Source: Ruegeria sp. A3M17 (GTDB lineage Bacteria > Pseudomonadota > Alphaproteobacteria > Rhodobacterales > Rhodobacteraceae). Taken from it: a DNA stretch of 64,000 nt. The first letter of the stretch is position 1. Every line of letters starts with the position of its first letter. Location of the stretch: positions 1 to 64,000 of the forward strand of contig NZ_QOCF01000025.1 of assembly GCF_003318255.1 (NCBI RefSeq), given 5' to 3'. The notes beneath the pieces are model-generated. The model was not told where the DNA came from, searched no databases, and saw only the letters and a program-made list of their open reading frames with translations. Both the position numbers and the translations under genes were made by a program. Positions 8,720 to 18,640 of this stretch are shown one piece after another.

Positions 8720-9595
8720 GTGCCAAAGTACTTTGATATCGACAGGACGAAACACCTGATTGATCTGCTCAGCCCGAGTCGATTGACTCGTGTTGTAGAC
8801 ATTGGTGCAAACCCTCTGGATGAGTCTCCCTATTACAAACTTAGGGATGCTGGCCTGTGCGAGGTCTGGGGCTTTGAGCCTCAGCCCGACGCCTATGCCC
8901 GGTTGGTTGAAACGGCCGGTCCGCGGGAACATTATCTGCCCTATGCCGTTGGGCAGGGTGGAGAACAGACTCTGAATGTCTATCGCAGCAGTGGCTTTAC
9001 CTCATTCTACAGTCCCAATCAGGATTGGCTCGCAACGATCGGAAGTTGGCATAGAAAGCTTCGGTTGGTTGAGCGTTTGGATTTAGTCAGCCATCGACTG
9101 GACGATATTGATGACTTGCCCGAGTTCGATTTGCTGAAAATCGACGTCCAAGGGGCGGAAACCCAAATCTTCGAAGAGGGTGGCGAACATCTACGCAAGG
9201 CGTGTGCGATCATCACAGAGGTTGCGGCAATACCGATCTATGAGCATCAACCACTACTGAGTGCCCAAATGGATGTGTTGGGTGGTTACGGATACTCGCT
9301 GCACAAGTTTCTGACATTTACGCCAAGGCCCTTGCGCGGATGTGAGCTTTCGAAGCGGCTGCGCCCTCGGTTTCACGCAAATCAATTGACTGACGGTGAC
9401 GCGGTTTTCATTCGAAAGTTGATGAAGCTGGAAGAGTTGGACAGTGAAAAAGTGAAACATCTTGCCATTTTGGCCGACTCTGTTTTCGAGAGCTTTGACA
9501 TAACAACACTATCCCTTTCGGTACTGGTGGACCGACGGGAAATAACAATGCAAGCGGCCAATGGATATGTGGATCGCCTGCACAAGACAACCTGA
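8720..9595 (+). CDS. FkbM-family methyltransferase inside the suf operon
   Basis: This is a 291-residue protein with a SAM-dependent methyltransferase fold of the FkbM type. The SAM-binding start RVVDIGANPLDESPYYK is near residues 23-40, followed by WGFEPQPDAYARL. The acidic segment FDLLKIDVQGAETQIFEEG near residue 137 is the hallmark FkbM motif. FkbM members methylate oxygen atoms on sugars, polyketides or lipids. It begins at a GTG 37 bases after sufB and ends 38 bases before sufC. Two lines of its sequence counted by eye are about 45-48% GC, against about 55% in sufB. It looks like a foreign gene that joined the operon. The target is unknown. Confidence 0.85.
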   Translation: MPKYFDIDRTKHLIDLLSPSRLTRVVDIGANPLDESPYYKLRDAGLCEVWGFEPQPDAYARLVETAGPREHYLPYAVGQGGEQTLNVYRSSGFTSFYSPNQDWLATIGSWHRKLRLVERLDLVSHRLDDIDDLPEFDLLKIDVQGAETQIFEEGGEHLRKACAIITEVAAIPIYEHQPLLSAQMDVLGGYGYSLHKFLTFTPRPLRGCELSKRLRPRFHANQLTDGDAVFIRKLMKLEELDSEKVKHLAILADSVFESFDITTLSLSVLVDRREITMQAANGYVDRLHKTT

Positions 9596-9633
9596 AACGA
9601 CCGCGTTCCTATATAGGAGCAGAAAGAGAAAAA

Positions 9634-10388
<755 letters not shown>

Positions 10389-10389
<1 letters not shown>

Positions 10390-11669
10390 TGGCTTTGCCC
10401 GAAGTAAAACAAACCGCGACCGAGGCGCGGCTGGCCACGCTGACCATGCCCGATGCCGGCTGCACCCGAGCAGCGCGCGAAGACGCGCTGGCGCGAGTGC
10501 TGGAAATGGGTCTGCCGGGGCGGCGCGACGAATATTGGAAGTACACGCGCCCCGACACGCTGATCTCGGCCGAACAGCCGCATGCCGCTTTGTTCCACTC
10601 AGACGAACCGCTGCTGTTTGGCAATCTCGACCGATTGAAGATCGTTTTCATCGACGGTGTGTTCAGCGCCGAAGAGTCGGATGATCTGGAACTGGAAGGT
10701 GTCAACATCGACCGGATCGAGGATATCTGCTGCAAGGATATTCACTGGGCGAAAGAGCTTTATGGCGTTCTGGAAGCTCGCGGGCAGTCTCCGGTTCAGC
10801 GGCCATTGGCAGCTTTGAATACCGCCTTTGCCGCAGACGGCGTTGCGATCCACGTTACCGGCAAACCGGCCAAGCCGATCAGCCTGATCTATCGCCATGC
10901 GTCCGAGACCTCTGACGCCATGCTGCACCACATCATCCGTGTCGAAAGTGGCGCTGAGGTGACGATACTGGAAAACGGCCCGGCAGCGTCGCGGTTCAAT
11001 AAATGTATCGAGATCGACATCGCCGATGGCGGTACGCTGCATCACGTACGCGCGCAGGGCAGGGACCACGAACGTTGCGCAGCGACACACATGTTCACGC
11101 GGCTGGGTCAGGAATCTGTCTATAAATCCTTCACGCTGACAGTGAATGGAGTTCTGACACGTAACGAACAGGTGATCGAGCTGACCGGCGACGACGCCAT
11201 TGCTCATGTGGCAGGCGCCTGCGTAGGTGATGGTGATTTCCACCATGACGACACGGTTTTCGTCACCCATGACGCGGTGAACTGCGAAAGCCGTCAGGTC
11301 TTTAAGAAAGTTCTGCGCAACGGTGCGACCGGCGTGTTCCAGGGCAAGATCCTGGTCAAGGAAGGCGCACAGAAGACAGACGGGTATCAGATCAGCCAGT
11401 CCTTGCTGCTGGATGATGACAGCCAGTTCCTCGCCAAGCCCGAGCTTGAGATCTATGCCGACGATGTTGCGTGTTCGCATGGCTCGACCTCGGGTGCGAT
11501 TGATGACACGGCGCTGTTCTACCTGCGTTCGCGTGGGGTTTCGGTGAAGGACGCCACCAATATGCTGACGCTGGCGTTTTTGGCAGAAGCCGTCGATGAG
11601 ATCGAGGATGAGGTATTGTCAGAGGCCATTGTGAACCGCCTTGAAGGCTGGCTGTCGCGACACATCTGA
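10389..11669 (+). CDS. sufD: Fe-S cluster assembly protein SufD
   Basis: This is a 426-residue SufD, paralogue and partner of SufB in the SufBCD complex. The C-terminal core segment CSHGSTSGAIDDTALFYLRSRGVSVKDA is diagnostic. The N-terminal part contains GLPGRRDEYWKYTRPD, the usual W-K-Y-T motif. Its start overlaps sufC and its stop overlaps the next gene (TGATG), which points to translational coupling through sufC-sufD and the first Yip1-like gene. Confidence 0.96.
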
Positions 11670-12154
11670 TGCCTTTGACCTCGGATATCGTGGCCACCTA
11701 TCGGGGGCCGGGTCGTGTCGTGCGGCGGCTTCTTGATCTTGGCCCGCGAGAGGACAGGGCGCTAATGTTTGTCATGGCGTTTTGCATCGTTGCATTCATC
11801 GCGCAATTGCCCAGCCTTGCGCGGCGCGCACATATCGAAGGGCTAGAACTGGATATGTTGATGGGCGGCGCCTTGATGGGCACGGTCATTATTCTACCTC
11901 TGTTTTTTTACCTGCTGGCCTTTGTCTCTTACGGCGCGGCCCGGTTGGTCGGCGGTCAGGGGACGTCCTATGGCGCTAGATTGGCTCTGTTCTGGGCGCT
12001 ATTGTCCTCAACACCTCTGGTATTGTTGAATGGTTTGGTCGGCGGTTTCATAGGATCTGGCCCGGCCCTGACACTCGTCGGGATCGGCTGGTTCGCAGTG
12101 TTCCTGTGGTTCTGGCTGTCAGGTCTCAGTCAAGCGCAAAGGCGGCAAGAATGA
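11669..12154 (+). CDS. Yip1-family membrane protein (first of a pair)
   Basis: This is a 161-residue integral membrane protein with about four hydrophobic stretches (roughly residues 33-46, 68-92, 106-128 and 132-152). It resembles the bacterial YIP1 family by length and pattern, including a short N-terminal amphipathic part ending in RRLLDLGPRE. It starts within the sufD stop (TGATG), and its own stop overlaps the next gene by 4 bases (ATGA). Yip1-like proteins have no settled role in bacteria. Position suggests co-expression with suf genes, but a role in Fe-S assembly is not shown. Confidence 0.75.
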   Translation: MPLTSDIVATYRGPGRVVRRLLDLGPREDRALMFVMAFCIVAFIAQLPSLARRAHIEGLELDMLMGGALMGTVIILPLFFYLLAFVSYGAARLVGGQGTSYGARLALFWALLSSTPLVLLNGLVGGFIGSGPALTLVGIGWFAVFLWFWLSGLSQAQRRQE

Positions 12155-12717
12155 ATCCCACTGGCTTTGTTAATCTTACGATCTTGACCCTGACACACCC
12201 CGCCCAAGCGGCACGACGCCTTTTGGACATGCGCCCGGGGCGTGAAATCTTGTGGCTGGCTTTCTTTCTGGCTGTGGTGCTCAACGGCCTTGTTCAACTG
12301 GGTATTGATCATTTGCTTCCAGTCCCCGGTGATGAATCCGTACCGCCACCTACGCCAGTGTTCCTGGGGCTGGTCCGATCTGCCGGCGCCATGCTGCTAA
12401 GCGTCGGGGCATTCCTGTTCGTGGGGAGGTTTTTGGGTGGCCGTGCAACATTCGATGACATCCTGACGCTGACGATCTGGCTGCAGTACCTTCAGATCGC
12501 TGCGATGGTGATCACGCTGGTCATCACGGTTGTGCTGCCGTTTTTGATGCTGATGTTTTTGCTGGCCACGGCAATTATCAGCCTTTACGTCACGCTCCAT
12601 TTTCTGAATGAAGCGCACCAGTTCGGTTCGCTTGCTAAATCCTTCGGGGTCATCGTGTTATCTGCCTTGATTGCAGTTCCCTTTGTCCTCGCATTAACGC
12701 CCGGCGGCCCCGTATAG
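12151..12717 (+). CDS. Yip1-family membrane protein (second of a pair)
   Basis: This is a 188-residue polytopic membrane protein. The N-terminal pattern (TLTHPAQAARRLLDMRPGRE, then a hydrophobic stretch) repeats that of the gene just upstream (RVVRRLLDLGPRED), so the two are probably paralogues. Five hydrophobic segments are visible. The start at 12151 overlaps the upstream stop by 4 bases. It ends 13 bases before sufS. Function unknown. Confidence 0.78.
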   Translation: MNPTGFVNLTILTLTHPAQAARRLLDMRPGREILWLAFFLAVVLNGLVQLGIDHLLPVPGDESVPPPTPVFLGLVRSAGAMLLSVGAFLFVGRFLGGRATFDDILTLTIWLQYLQIAAMVITLVITVVLPFLMLMFLLATAIISLYVTLHFLNEAHQFGSLAKSFGVIVLSALIAVPFVLALTPGGPV

Positions 12718-12730
12718 GGAATAGAAGACC

Positions 12731-13951
12731 ATGTATGACGTGCAGAAAATCCGCTCAGATTTTCCAATCCTGTCTCGGGAAGTGAACGGCAAGCCGTTGA
12801 CCTATCTGGACAATGGCGCATCGGCGCAAAAACCGCAGGTCGTGATTGATGCGGTGACACGGGCATATTCCGAAGAATACGCGAATGTTCACCGCGGCCT
12901 GCATTACCTGTCCAATCTGGCGACCGAGAAATACGAATCCGTTCGCGGAACAATCGCCCGTTTTCTGGGCGCGGCGGACGAGGATGAGATTGTCTTGAAC
13001 TCGGGCACGACCGAAGGGATCAACCTGGTCGCCTATGGCTGGGCCATGCCGCGCATGCAGGCCGGGGATGAGATCGTCCTGAGCGTGATGGAACACCACG
13101 CCAACATCGTTCCATGGCATTTCCTGCGCGAACGTCAGGGCGTCGTCCTGAAATGGGTCGACGTGGACGCAGATGGTGGCCTTGACCCGCAGGCCGTGAT
13201 CGACGCGATCGGTCCCAAAACCAAGCTGGTTGCAGTGACGCAGTGTTCGAACGTGTTGGGCACAGTGGTCGACGTCAAAGCGATCACAGAAGGCGCGCAC
13301 GCGAAAGGCGTACCGGTGCTGGTCGATGGCAGCCAGGGCGCTGTGCACATGCCCGTCAACGTCGCCGATATCGGCTGCGATTTCTACGCAATCACCGGCC
13401 ACAAGCTTTATGGCCCGTCAGGGTCAGGCGCGATCTACATAAAGTCCGAACGCATGGCCGAGATGCGCCCCTTTATCGGTGGCGGCGACATGATCAAAGA
13501 GGTCAGCAAGGATCAGGTGATCTACAACGACCCGCCAATGAAGTTCGAGGCCGGAACACCCGGTATTGTTCAAACCATCGGTCTGGGTGTTGCGCTGGAT
13601 TACATGATGGATCTGGGGATGGAAAATATCGCTGCTCATGAGGCCGGGATGCGCGACTATGCCATGCAGAAACTGACAGGTCTGAATTGGTTGCAGGTTC
13701 AGGGCACACGTCCGGACAAGGCCGCGATATTCAGCTTTACGATGGACGGGGCAGGGCACGCGCATGATGTCTCGACCATTCTGGATAAGAAAGGCGTGGC
13801 TGTCCGTGCCGGTCACCACTGCGCCGGTCCGCTTATGGATTTCTACGGTGTCACCGCGACATGCCGCGCAAGCTTTGGTCTGTACAACACCACGGAAGAG
13901 GTCGACATACTGATCGACGCGCTGGAATTGGCACACGATTTGTTTGCGTGA
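12731..13951 (+). CDS. sufS: Cysteine desulfurase SufS (class II)
   Basis: This is a 406-residue PLP enzyme that removes sulfur from cysteine for the SufBCD complex. The PLP lysine is K225 in ITGHKLYGPSG. The active-site cysteine is C364 in RAGHHCAGPLM, the short-loop form typical of class II (SufS) enzymes, which normally need SufE or SufU. No sufE is seen in this operon. It is the last suf gene before tRNA-Arg; the sufT and sufA genes I would expect next are absent here. Confidence 0.96.
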   Translation: MYDVQKIRSDFPILSREVNGKPLTYLDNGASAQKPQVVIDAVTRAYSEEYANVHRGLHYLSNLATEKYESVRGTIARFLGAADEDEIVLNSGTTEGINLVAYGWAMPRMQAGDEIVLSVMEHHANIVPWHFLRERQGVVLKWVDVDADGGLDPQAVIDAIGPKTKLVAVTQCSNVLGTVVDVKAITEGAHAKGVPVLVDGSQGAVHMPVNVADIGCDFYAITGHKLYGPSGSGAIYIKSERMAEMRPFIGGGDMIKEVSKDQVIYNDPPMKFEAGTPGIVQTIGLGVALDYMMDLGMENIAAHEAGMRDYAMQKLTGLNWLQVQGTRPDKAAIFSFTMDGAGHAHDVSTILDKKGVAVRAGHHCAGPLMDFYGVTATCRASFGLYNTTEEVDILIDALELAHDLFA

Positions 13952-13958
13952 TACCTGA

Positions 13959-13994
13959 CCGATCCGGAAAGATTTGCAGTTGCACCCGGATCGG
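13959..13994 (+). other. Inverted repeat after sufS
   Basis: CCGATCCGG (13959-13967) and CCGGATCGG (13986-13994) form a perfect nine-pair stem with an 18-base loop just past the sufS stop. There is no T run, so it may protect the transcript end or weakly terminate the suf operon before the tRNA. Confidence 0.4.
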
Positions 13995-14017
13995 ATCAAG
14001 GTTAGCTAACGGCCAAG

Positions 14018-14094
<77 letters not shown>

Positions 14095-14095
14095 T

Positions 14096-14130
14096 ATCAT
14101 CCTTGAAAAATCATGAAGTTAAAGGATGAT
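14096..14130. other. Inverted repeat directly after tRNA-Arg
   Basis: ATCATCCTT (14096-14104) and AAGGATGAT (14122-14130) form a perfect nine-pair stem starting two bases after the tRNA CCA. It may end or process the tRNA transcript. No long T run follows. Confidence 0.4.
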
Positions 14131-14251
14131 GTAGCGTGTTGGGTTTATGGCGTGCTGATTTCTTTACTGATTAAGTTCCGCTGAGACCCACTTTGTAGCA
14201 CATGATACAATTCTTCGCGCGGCCCGCTTCAGCGGAGCGCGCGTTTGGACG

Positions 14252-15082
14252 TCAATTTGTGTTACTGAGTGCCCAAAGGGAGCAGCGTTCGCTAGTCAAT
14301 TGAAGCAATTGAGCATCTTCTTTCCGAAAGACATGGAGCTCCGGGGTGGCGGGAGCATCAAGCGCAACGTTGTCCGAGTGATCATCAAAATCGACCACGC
14401 GGACAACGTAGCCGTCCAAGTTGTCAGGCAAGCTAAATTGATGCTTCATCCTTGCCAACGCTGGCGACGGATCAGAAAAGAAGGCATTACATGCATCGAG
14501 AAACGCCAGTTTTTGACTGGATTCTGGGTCTATGCGCCGGAAAAGCAGTGTAATTCCCTGCACGCCAGAGCCAACCAAGTCGGTGCTAATGAAATTGTAG
14601 AGGATTTTTGTGAATTCCCAATTTTCTAGGTCGCCGGGGTAAGTATTGAAGTACAATTCTCCTTCGGGTTTCATTCTGCACTCATCCTGTCGAACTTGTA
14701 TGGGGATGGCATAAGGAAACACTGGAGCGCCGCTGTCGCCGGGCAATAGGTTGCGCATGTTAAGTTCCACTCGATAGATGTCATCGCGAGAAACTTGTTC
14801 GGGTGCTTTGGTTTTTTTGCGGACAACTTCATCGCACAAGGCGCTTAGCGCTATTTCGAACTGCAGCGGTGCTTCACTAATGTCTACTAAAGTTGCAAGT
14901 GTTCGAACTCGCCAGTGTCCATCGTATTCCGTCCAAGAAATGTCCTGGGCTAACCACTTTCCTTCGGCAGCGAAGAGGACCTCTTCATCACCAGATTGCT
15001 CGGCAGCGCTTGGGTTTACTAAACCTACGGAAACGAAGAATGACAAAAACAGCAGACCAATACTCTGGCAACACCGAGTCAT
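14252..15082 (-). CDS. Secreted orphan protein, unknown function
   Basis: This is a 276-residue protein with a clear signal peptide (hydrophobic core GLLFLSFFVSVGLV, cleavage near PSAAE). The start at 15082 has a strong AGGAAGG site; an upstream in-frame codon at 15115 would add 11 residues. The mature part has five cysteines, several acidic patches and no domain I recognise. Base composition is AT-rich: a 60-base line in the gene counts to about 38% GC. It lies between two tRNA genes with no operon partner, which suggests acquired DNA. Confidence 0.65.
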   Translation of the reverse strand: MTRCCQSIGLLFLSFFVSVGLVNPSAAEQSGDEEVLFAAEGKWLAQDISWTEYDGHWRVRTLATLVDISEAPLQFEIALSALCDEVVRKKTKAPEQVSRDDIYRVELNMRNLLPGDSGAPVFPYAIPIQVRQDECRMKPEGELYFNTYPGDLENWEFTKILYNFISTDLVGSGVQGITLLFRRIDPESSQKLAFLDACNAFFSDPSPALARMKHQFSLPDNLDGYVVRVVDFDDHSDNVALDAPATPELHVFRKEDAQLLQLTSERCSLWALSNTN

Positions 15083-15120
15083 CGTAATCCTTCCTAAGAC
15101 AAAACTCCTAATCAAAGGGA

Positions 15121-15644
15121 CTTAACTCTGCTTTGCAGTAGCAACAAGGCCGATGGAAATGCGCGTGCGTTAGTGAGCCAAATCTCTGCAATAAAATGAT
15201 GGCAACGCTGATAGAATCAGCAAAATCTCAGGGTCCATTTGACCCGTTCAATTTTCTATACCAGGCCCCATCCCACGCACCGATAGTTCTTGATCCGCAG
15301 GAGGATCCCGCCAGTGCGCGCGGATCCGAACCAACCTGCCACTCACAAAGCACCTTTAATCTTCCGCAACCCGATGATCCAAGGGCGTCGCGTGACCCGA
15401 GGCCCGAGCCTTTTCGAATTTTAGTAAGGCGCCACGCACAGCCCGCCATTAGGGCCGGGCGCAGGTACGTTCGGGGGGAGACGGTGGATTGTCTAATTCA
15501 AAAACCTCAAAAGGTCGCTTTGCTTGACACCGTCGCGGACCCATCTGTTTTGACAGCCTACACTGCAGCAGAGACACCAGCATCAATACCACATAGAGAC
15601 CGAGTGCAAACGTTCAGATGACTGCCAATCCTGAGTAGGGATAA
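15121..15644. other. Gene-free stretch before tRNA-Ser
   Basis: About 520 bases without a convincing gene. A plus-strand frame at 15196-15621 is Pro/Arg-rich, has no good ribosome site and no family resemblance. A short inverted repeat GGGTC-N5-GACCC is at 15231-15245. The stretch could be a decayed mobile-element remnant, but I cannot identify a transposase or integrase in it. Confidence 0.4.
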
Positions 15645-15734
15645 TGGCGGAGAGACAGGGATTCGAACCCTGGGTGGGCTTGCACCCACAACGGTTTTCG
15701 AGACCGCCCCGTTCGACCACTCCGGCACCTCTCC
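15645..15734 (-). tRNA. tRNA-Ser (anticodon CGA)
   Basis: On the minus strand the acceptor stem GGAGAGG pairs with TCTCTCC, followed by discriminator G and CCA. The anticodon stem GCGGT/ACCGT holds loop CTCGAAA, so the anticodon is CGA, reading UCG. A long variable arm (GTGGGTGCAAGCCCAC) is present, as required for tRNA-Ser. Confidence 0.96.
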
Positions 15735-15857
15735 GCGGGGGTCTGTGAGGGGGGGATTTAGTGAGGAACGCGCGGGGGTGCAAGCAGAAAATTCCTGAAA
15801 ATGACCAAGCCGGGTTTTTCCGTTGCCTGGCGCGGTATTTCCCCTAGGCTCATAGGT

Positions 15858-16700
15858 ATGACTTATCCTTTACGCCAAACTATCCTGCCGCTATTCGCCG
15901 CGGTTCTGTTCGTGATCTCTGGGTCGCAGCAAGCACTTGCTGCCGGACGAGATCGGATCGAAGCCTTTTTGACAACAACCGGGTTCGACGTTGCACTTGA
16001 AAGCATCGCGCTGGCCTCGGCCTCGGCCCCGCAAATGTTGGGAATCGATCCTGACGGGTTTGGGTCCGACTGGACACGCCTGACCGAAGAAGTCTTTGAC
16101 ACCAGGGACATGCGCGAAACAGCTGTGTCTATTCTGGAACAAACACTGGGCGATGAAGCGCTAACCCATGCGGTCGAGTTCTATGCATCCGATCTTGGAC
16201 AACGGCTGGTCGAGGCCGAGAATGCATCGCACATGGTTGAAGATGACGATGCCAAGCAACTGGAAGGGCAGAAAATCGTCTCGGACCTGATCAAAGATGG
16301 ATCCAAGCGGGTCGAAAATCTGAAACGCATGAACAATGCAATTGATTCCAGCGGGACGGCATTGCGTGCGCTGCAGGAAATTCAGGTACGCTTTTTGCTT
16401 GCTGCCAGCGCCTCGGGGGTGATCGACTTGCAGCTGGGCGCGGATGAACTGCGTCAGATGATGAAGCGCAATGAGACCGGCATGCGGCAAGCTTTGCAGC
16501 TGTCCGCGCTTGCCGGGGCAGCCTATACCTATCAGGACTTCTCGGATTCTGAGGTCCTCGCCTATGCTGAGGCTTTGGAGCAGCCTTTGATGCAAGAAGT
16601 CTATGAGCTGCTGAATGCCATTCAATACGAAATCATGGCCATGAAGTTTGAAGATTTGGCCGCGCGGATGGCGGAACTGCACCCGGCTCAGGATATCTGA
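15858..16700 (+). CDS. DUF2059 secreted protein (first of a pair)
   Basis: This is a 280-residue protein with a signal peptide (ILPLFAAVLFVISGSQQALAA). The mature part is helical, and the segment AVEFYASDLGQRLVEAENAS near residue 100 matches the DUF2059 pattern (F-Y-x-S-x-x-G-Q). The start at 15858 is chosen because it begins the signal peptide; a longer in-frame start at 15801 is possible. Its stop overlaps the start of a shorter homologue (TGATG). Likely periplasmic; function unknown. Confidence 0.8.
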   Translation: MTYPLRQTILPLFAAVLFVISGSQQALAAGRDRIEAFLTTTGFDVALESIALASASAPQMLGIDPDGFGSDWTRLTEEVFDTRDMRETAVSILEQTLGDEALTHAVEFYASDLGQRLVEAENASHMVEDDDAKQLEGQKIVSDLIKDGSKRVENLKRMNNAIDSSGTALRALQEIQVRFLLAASASGVIDLQLGADELRQMMKRNETGMRQALQLSALAGAAYTYQDFSDSEVLAYAEALEQPLMQEVYELLNAIQYEIMAMKFEDLAARMAELHPAQDI

Positions 16701-17500
16701 TGCGCCTGATCGCTGCTTGTTTTGCCGTTTTGCTGTCAGCCATGCCACTGGCGGCGTCCGAGCGGGTTGAACGCCTCATGCAGGCGCTTCAAATGGAACA
16801 GGTCGTCGATATCTTGCGCGACGAAGGTTTGGCACAGGCGAAAGGCCTGAACGACACGTTTCTGGGTGGTGACGGCGGGCCGCTCTTTGATGATCAGGTG
16901 GACGAAATTTATGATCCGGAGTGGATGCAGGAACAGATTTCTGGGATCTTCGAGACCAGCCTGACAGCCAGCCAGATGGATCGCGCGACCCTGTTCTTTG
17001 AAAGTGATGTCGGGCAAACCGTTATCACACTGGAAAACTCGGCCAGAAAGGCCTTCGCAGATGAAACCATCAAGGATATGGCGCGCGAAAACTATCTGAA
17101 CGGGGCAGGCGGCACCCAACTTTACCGGCTGGTCGGCGAGTATATCGACGTCAACGACCTGATCGAAAAGAACGTCCAAAGCTCGCTTAGTTCGGATTAC
17201 AACTTTTTTCGCGGCCTCAGCGCGGATGCCGGAACCAGCTCGGAAGATATTCTGGCGCAGCTCTTGTCGGACAAGGACAGTCTTGCCGAGGAAAACCGCA
17301 TCTGGTTGTATTCCTTCCTTCTGGTGGCCTATCAACCGCTTAATGAGGCTCAGATGCGGGAGAACATTGCTTTTTCCCGTACTGAGACTGGACGCGCAGT
17401 AAACGAAGCCTTTTTCGACGGTTTCGATAAGATGTATGACCAGATCTATTTTCAACTGGGGCAGGCGGTGTCTCGGGCGCTTAGCGCATCGGATCTTTGA
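16700..17500 (+). CDS. DUF2059 secreted protein (second of a pair)
   Basis: This is a 266-residue protein with a 19-residue signal peptide (LIAACFAVLLSAMPLAAS). It contains ATLFFESDVGQTVITLENSA near residues 95-114, aligned by eye with the same DUF2059 segment in the gene just upstream. It overlaps the upstream stop, so the pair is co-translated. About 200 bases separate it from rplU, including a GC-rich hairpin at 17551-17573. Likely periplasmic; function unknown. Confidence 0.8.
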   Translation: MRLIAACFAVLLSAMPLAASERVERLMQALQMEQVVDILRDEGLAQAKGLNDTFLGGDGGPLFDDQVDEIYDPEWMQEQISGIFETSLTASQMDRATLFFESDVGQTVITLENSARKAFADETIKDMARENYLNGAGGTQLYRLVGEYIDVNDLIEKNVQSSLSSDYNFFRGLSADAGTSSEDILAQLLSDKDSLAEENRIWLYSFLLVAYQPLNEAQMRENIAFSRTETGRAVNEAFFDGFDKMYDQIYFQLGQAVSRALSASDL

Positions 17501-17708
17501 CCCCGCATTTGATGTTGACTTTCCGGGTCGATCTATGGATAAGCGCGCATCCCGGCCGGTATTCCGCGCCGGGTATCGTTATTATTTGACCCTTAGGATT
17601 TTCTAAAGGTCATTCACACAGCCCGAAAAGGGCGCGCTGTTCGAGGTGGCGAAAGCCAAAAACGCCCGGTCGGGGACCATAGAACGCGATTAGACAAAGG
17701 AAAGACGC

Positions 17709-18326
17709 ATGTTTGCGGTCCTCAAGACTGGCGGCAAGCAGTACAAAGTTCAAGCGGGCGATATCCTCCGCGTTGAAAAATTGGCTGCCGACGCAGGTGA
17801 AACAGTTCAATTCAACGATGTTCTGATGCTGGGCGGCGACGCTCCGGTTGTTGGTGCACCGTTCGTCGCAGGCGCAGGCGTTCAGGCCGAAGTGATCGAA
17901 CAGATCAAAGGTGACAAGGTCATCAACTTCGTAAAACGCCGTCGTAAGCACAGCTCGAAGCGTACCGTCGGCCACCGTCAGAAGCTGACTCTGGTCAAGA
18001 TCACCGACATTTTGGCGTCAGGCGCCGACAAGTCGGGCATCAAAGCTGCAACCGGTTCGGCGCCGGCTGGCGAAGCTGCCCCCGTGGCAAAAAAGCCTGC
18101 CAAGAAAGCTGAAGCCAAAGCAGAGGCACCTGCCGCTGCTGCTGCCGCTGACGATCTGACCCAGTTGACCGGTGTCGGCCCCGCCGCTGCCAAGAAGCTG
18201 AATGAGGCCGGTATCGAGAGCTTTGCCGCTCTGGCCGCCTTGTCGGACGATCAGATTGCTGCTATCGAAACGGTCAAAGTGAAACCCGAATGGGTTGAGC
18301 AGGCCAAAGATCTGGCTAAAGGCTAA
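17709..18326 (+). CDS. rplU: 50S ribosomal protein L21 with helix-hairpin-helix extension
   Basis: The first ~105 residues are ordinary L21 ([15 protein letters not shown] at the start, then [16 protein letters not shown]). The protein continues to 205 residues: an Ala/Lys-rich linker of about 45 residues, then about 55 residues with [17 protein letters not shown], a helix-hairpin-helix motif. Most L21 proteins stop at about 103 residues. Similar tails are, to my knowledge, seen in other alphaproteobacteria. L21 binds 23S rRNA; the tail may bind nucleic acid too, which is inference. rpmA follows after 11 bases. Confidence 0.96.
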   Translation: MFAVLKTGGKQYKVQAGDILRVEKLAADAGETVQFNDVLMLGGDAPVVGAPFVAGAGVQAEVIEQIKGDKVINFVKRRRKHSSKRTVGHRQKLTLVKITDILASGADKSGIKAATGSAPAGEAAPVAKKPAKKAEAKAEAPAAAAAADDLTQLTGVGPAAAKKLNEAGIESFAALAALSDDQIAAIETVKVKPEWVEQAKDLAKG

Positions 18327-18337
18327 GGAGAGACAGA

Positions 18338-18607
18338 ATGGCACATAAAAAAGCTGGCGGTTCCTCCCGTAACGGTCGCGACTCAGCTGGTCGCCGCCTT
18401 GGCGTGAAACTGTATGGTGGCCAGGCCGCCATTTCAGGCAACATCATCGTGCGTCAGCGCGGCACCAAGTTCTGGCCGGGCGAAGGCGTGGGCATGGGCA
18501 AAGATCACACCATCTTTGCAACCGTGGATGGCGCTGTGAAGTTCCACAAGGGACTGAAAAACCGCACCTTTATTTCGGTCCTGCCAGTGGCGGAGGCCGC
18601 AGAGTAA
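18338..18607 (+). CDS. rpmA: 50S ribosomal protein L27
   Basis: This is an 89-residue L27 with the standard N-terminus [20 protein letters not shown], whose tip reaches the peptidyl transferase centre. No N-terminal cleavage extension is present. A GGAGA ribosome site precedes the ATG. It forms the usual rplU-rpmA operon and is followed by a strong terminator. Confidence 0.98.
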   Translation: MAHKKAGGSSRNGRDSAGRRLGVKLYGGQAAISGNIIVRQRGTKFWPGEGVGMGKDHTIFATVDGAVKFHKGLKNRTFISVLPVAEAAE

Positions 18608-18640
18608 GCCGAAACCCAGAAGGTTTAAGAAAATTTCATG

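Noticed and set aside
15196-15621. Plus-strand 141-residue frame before tRNA-Ser
   Set aside because: Pro/Arg-rich composition typical of a chance frame, no ribosome site and no recognised domain.
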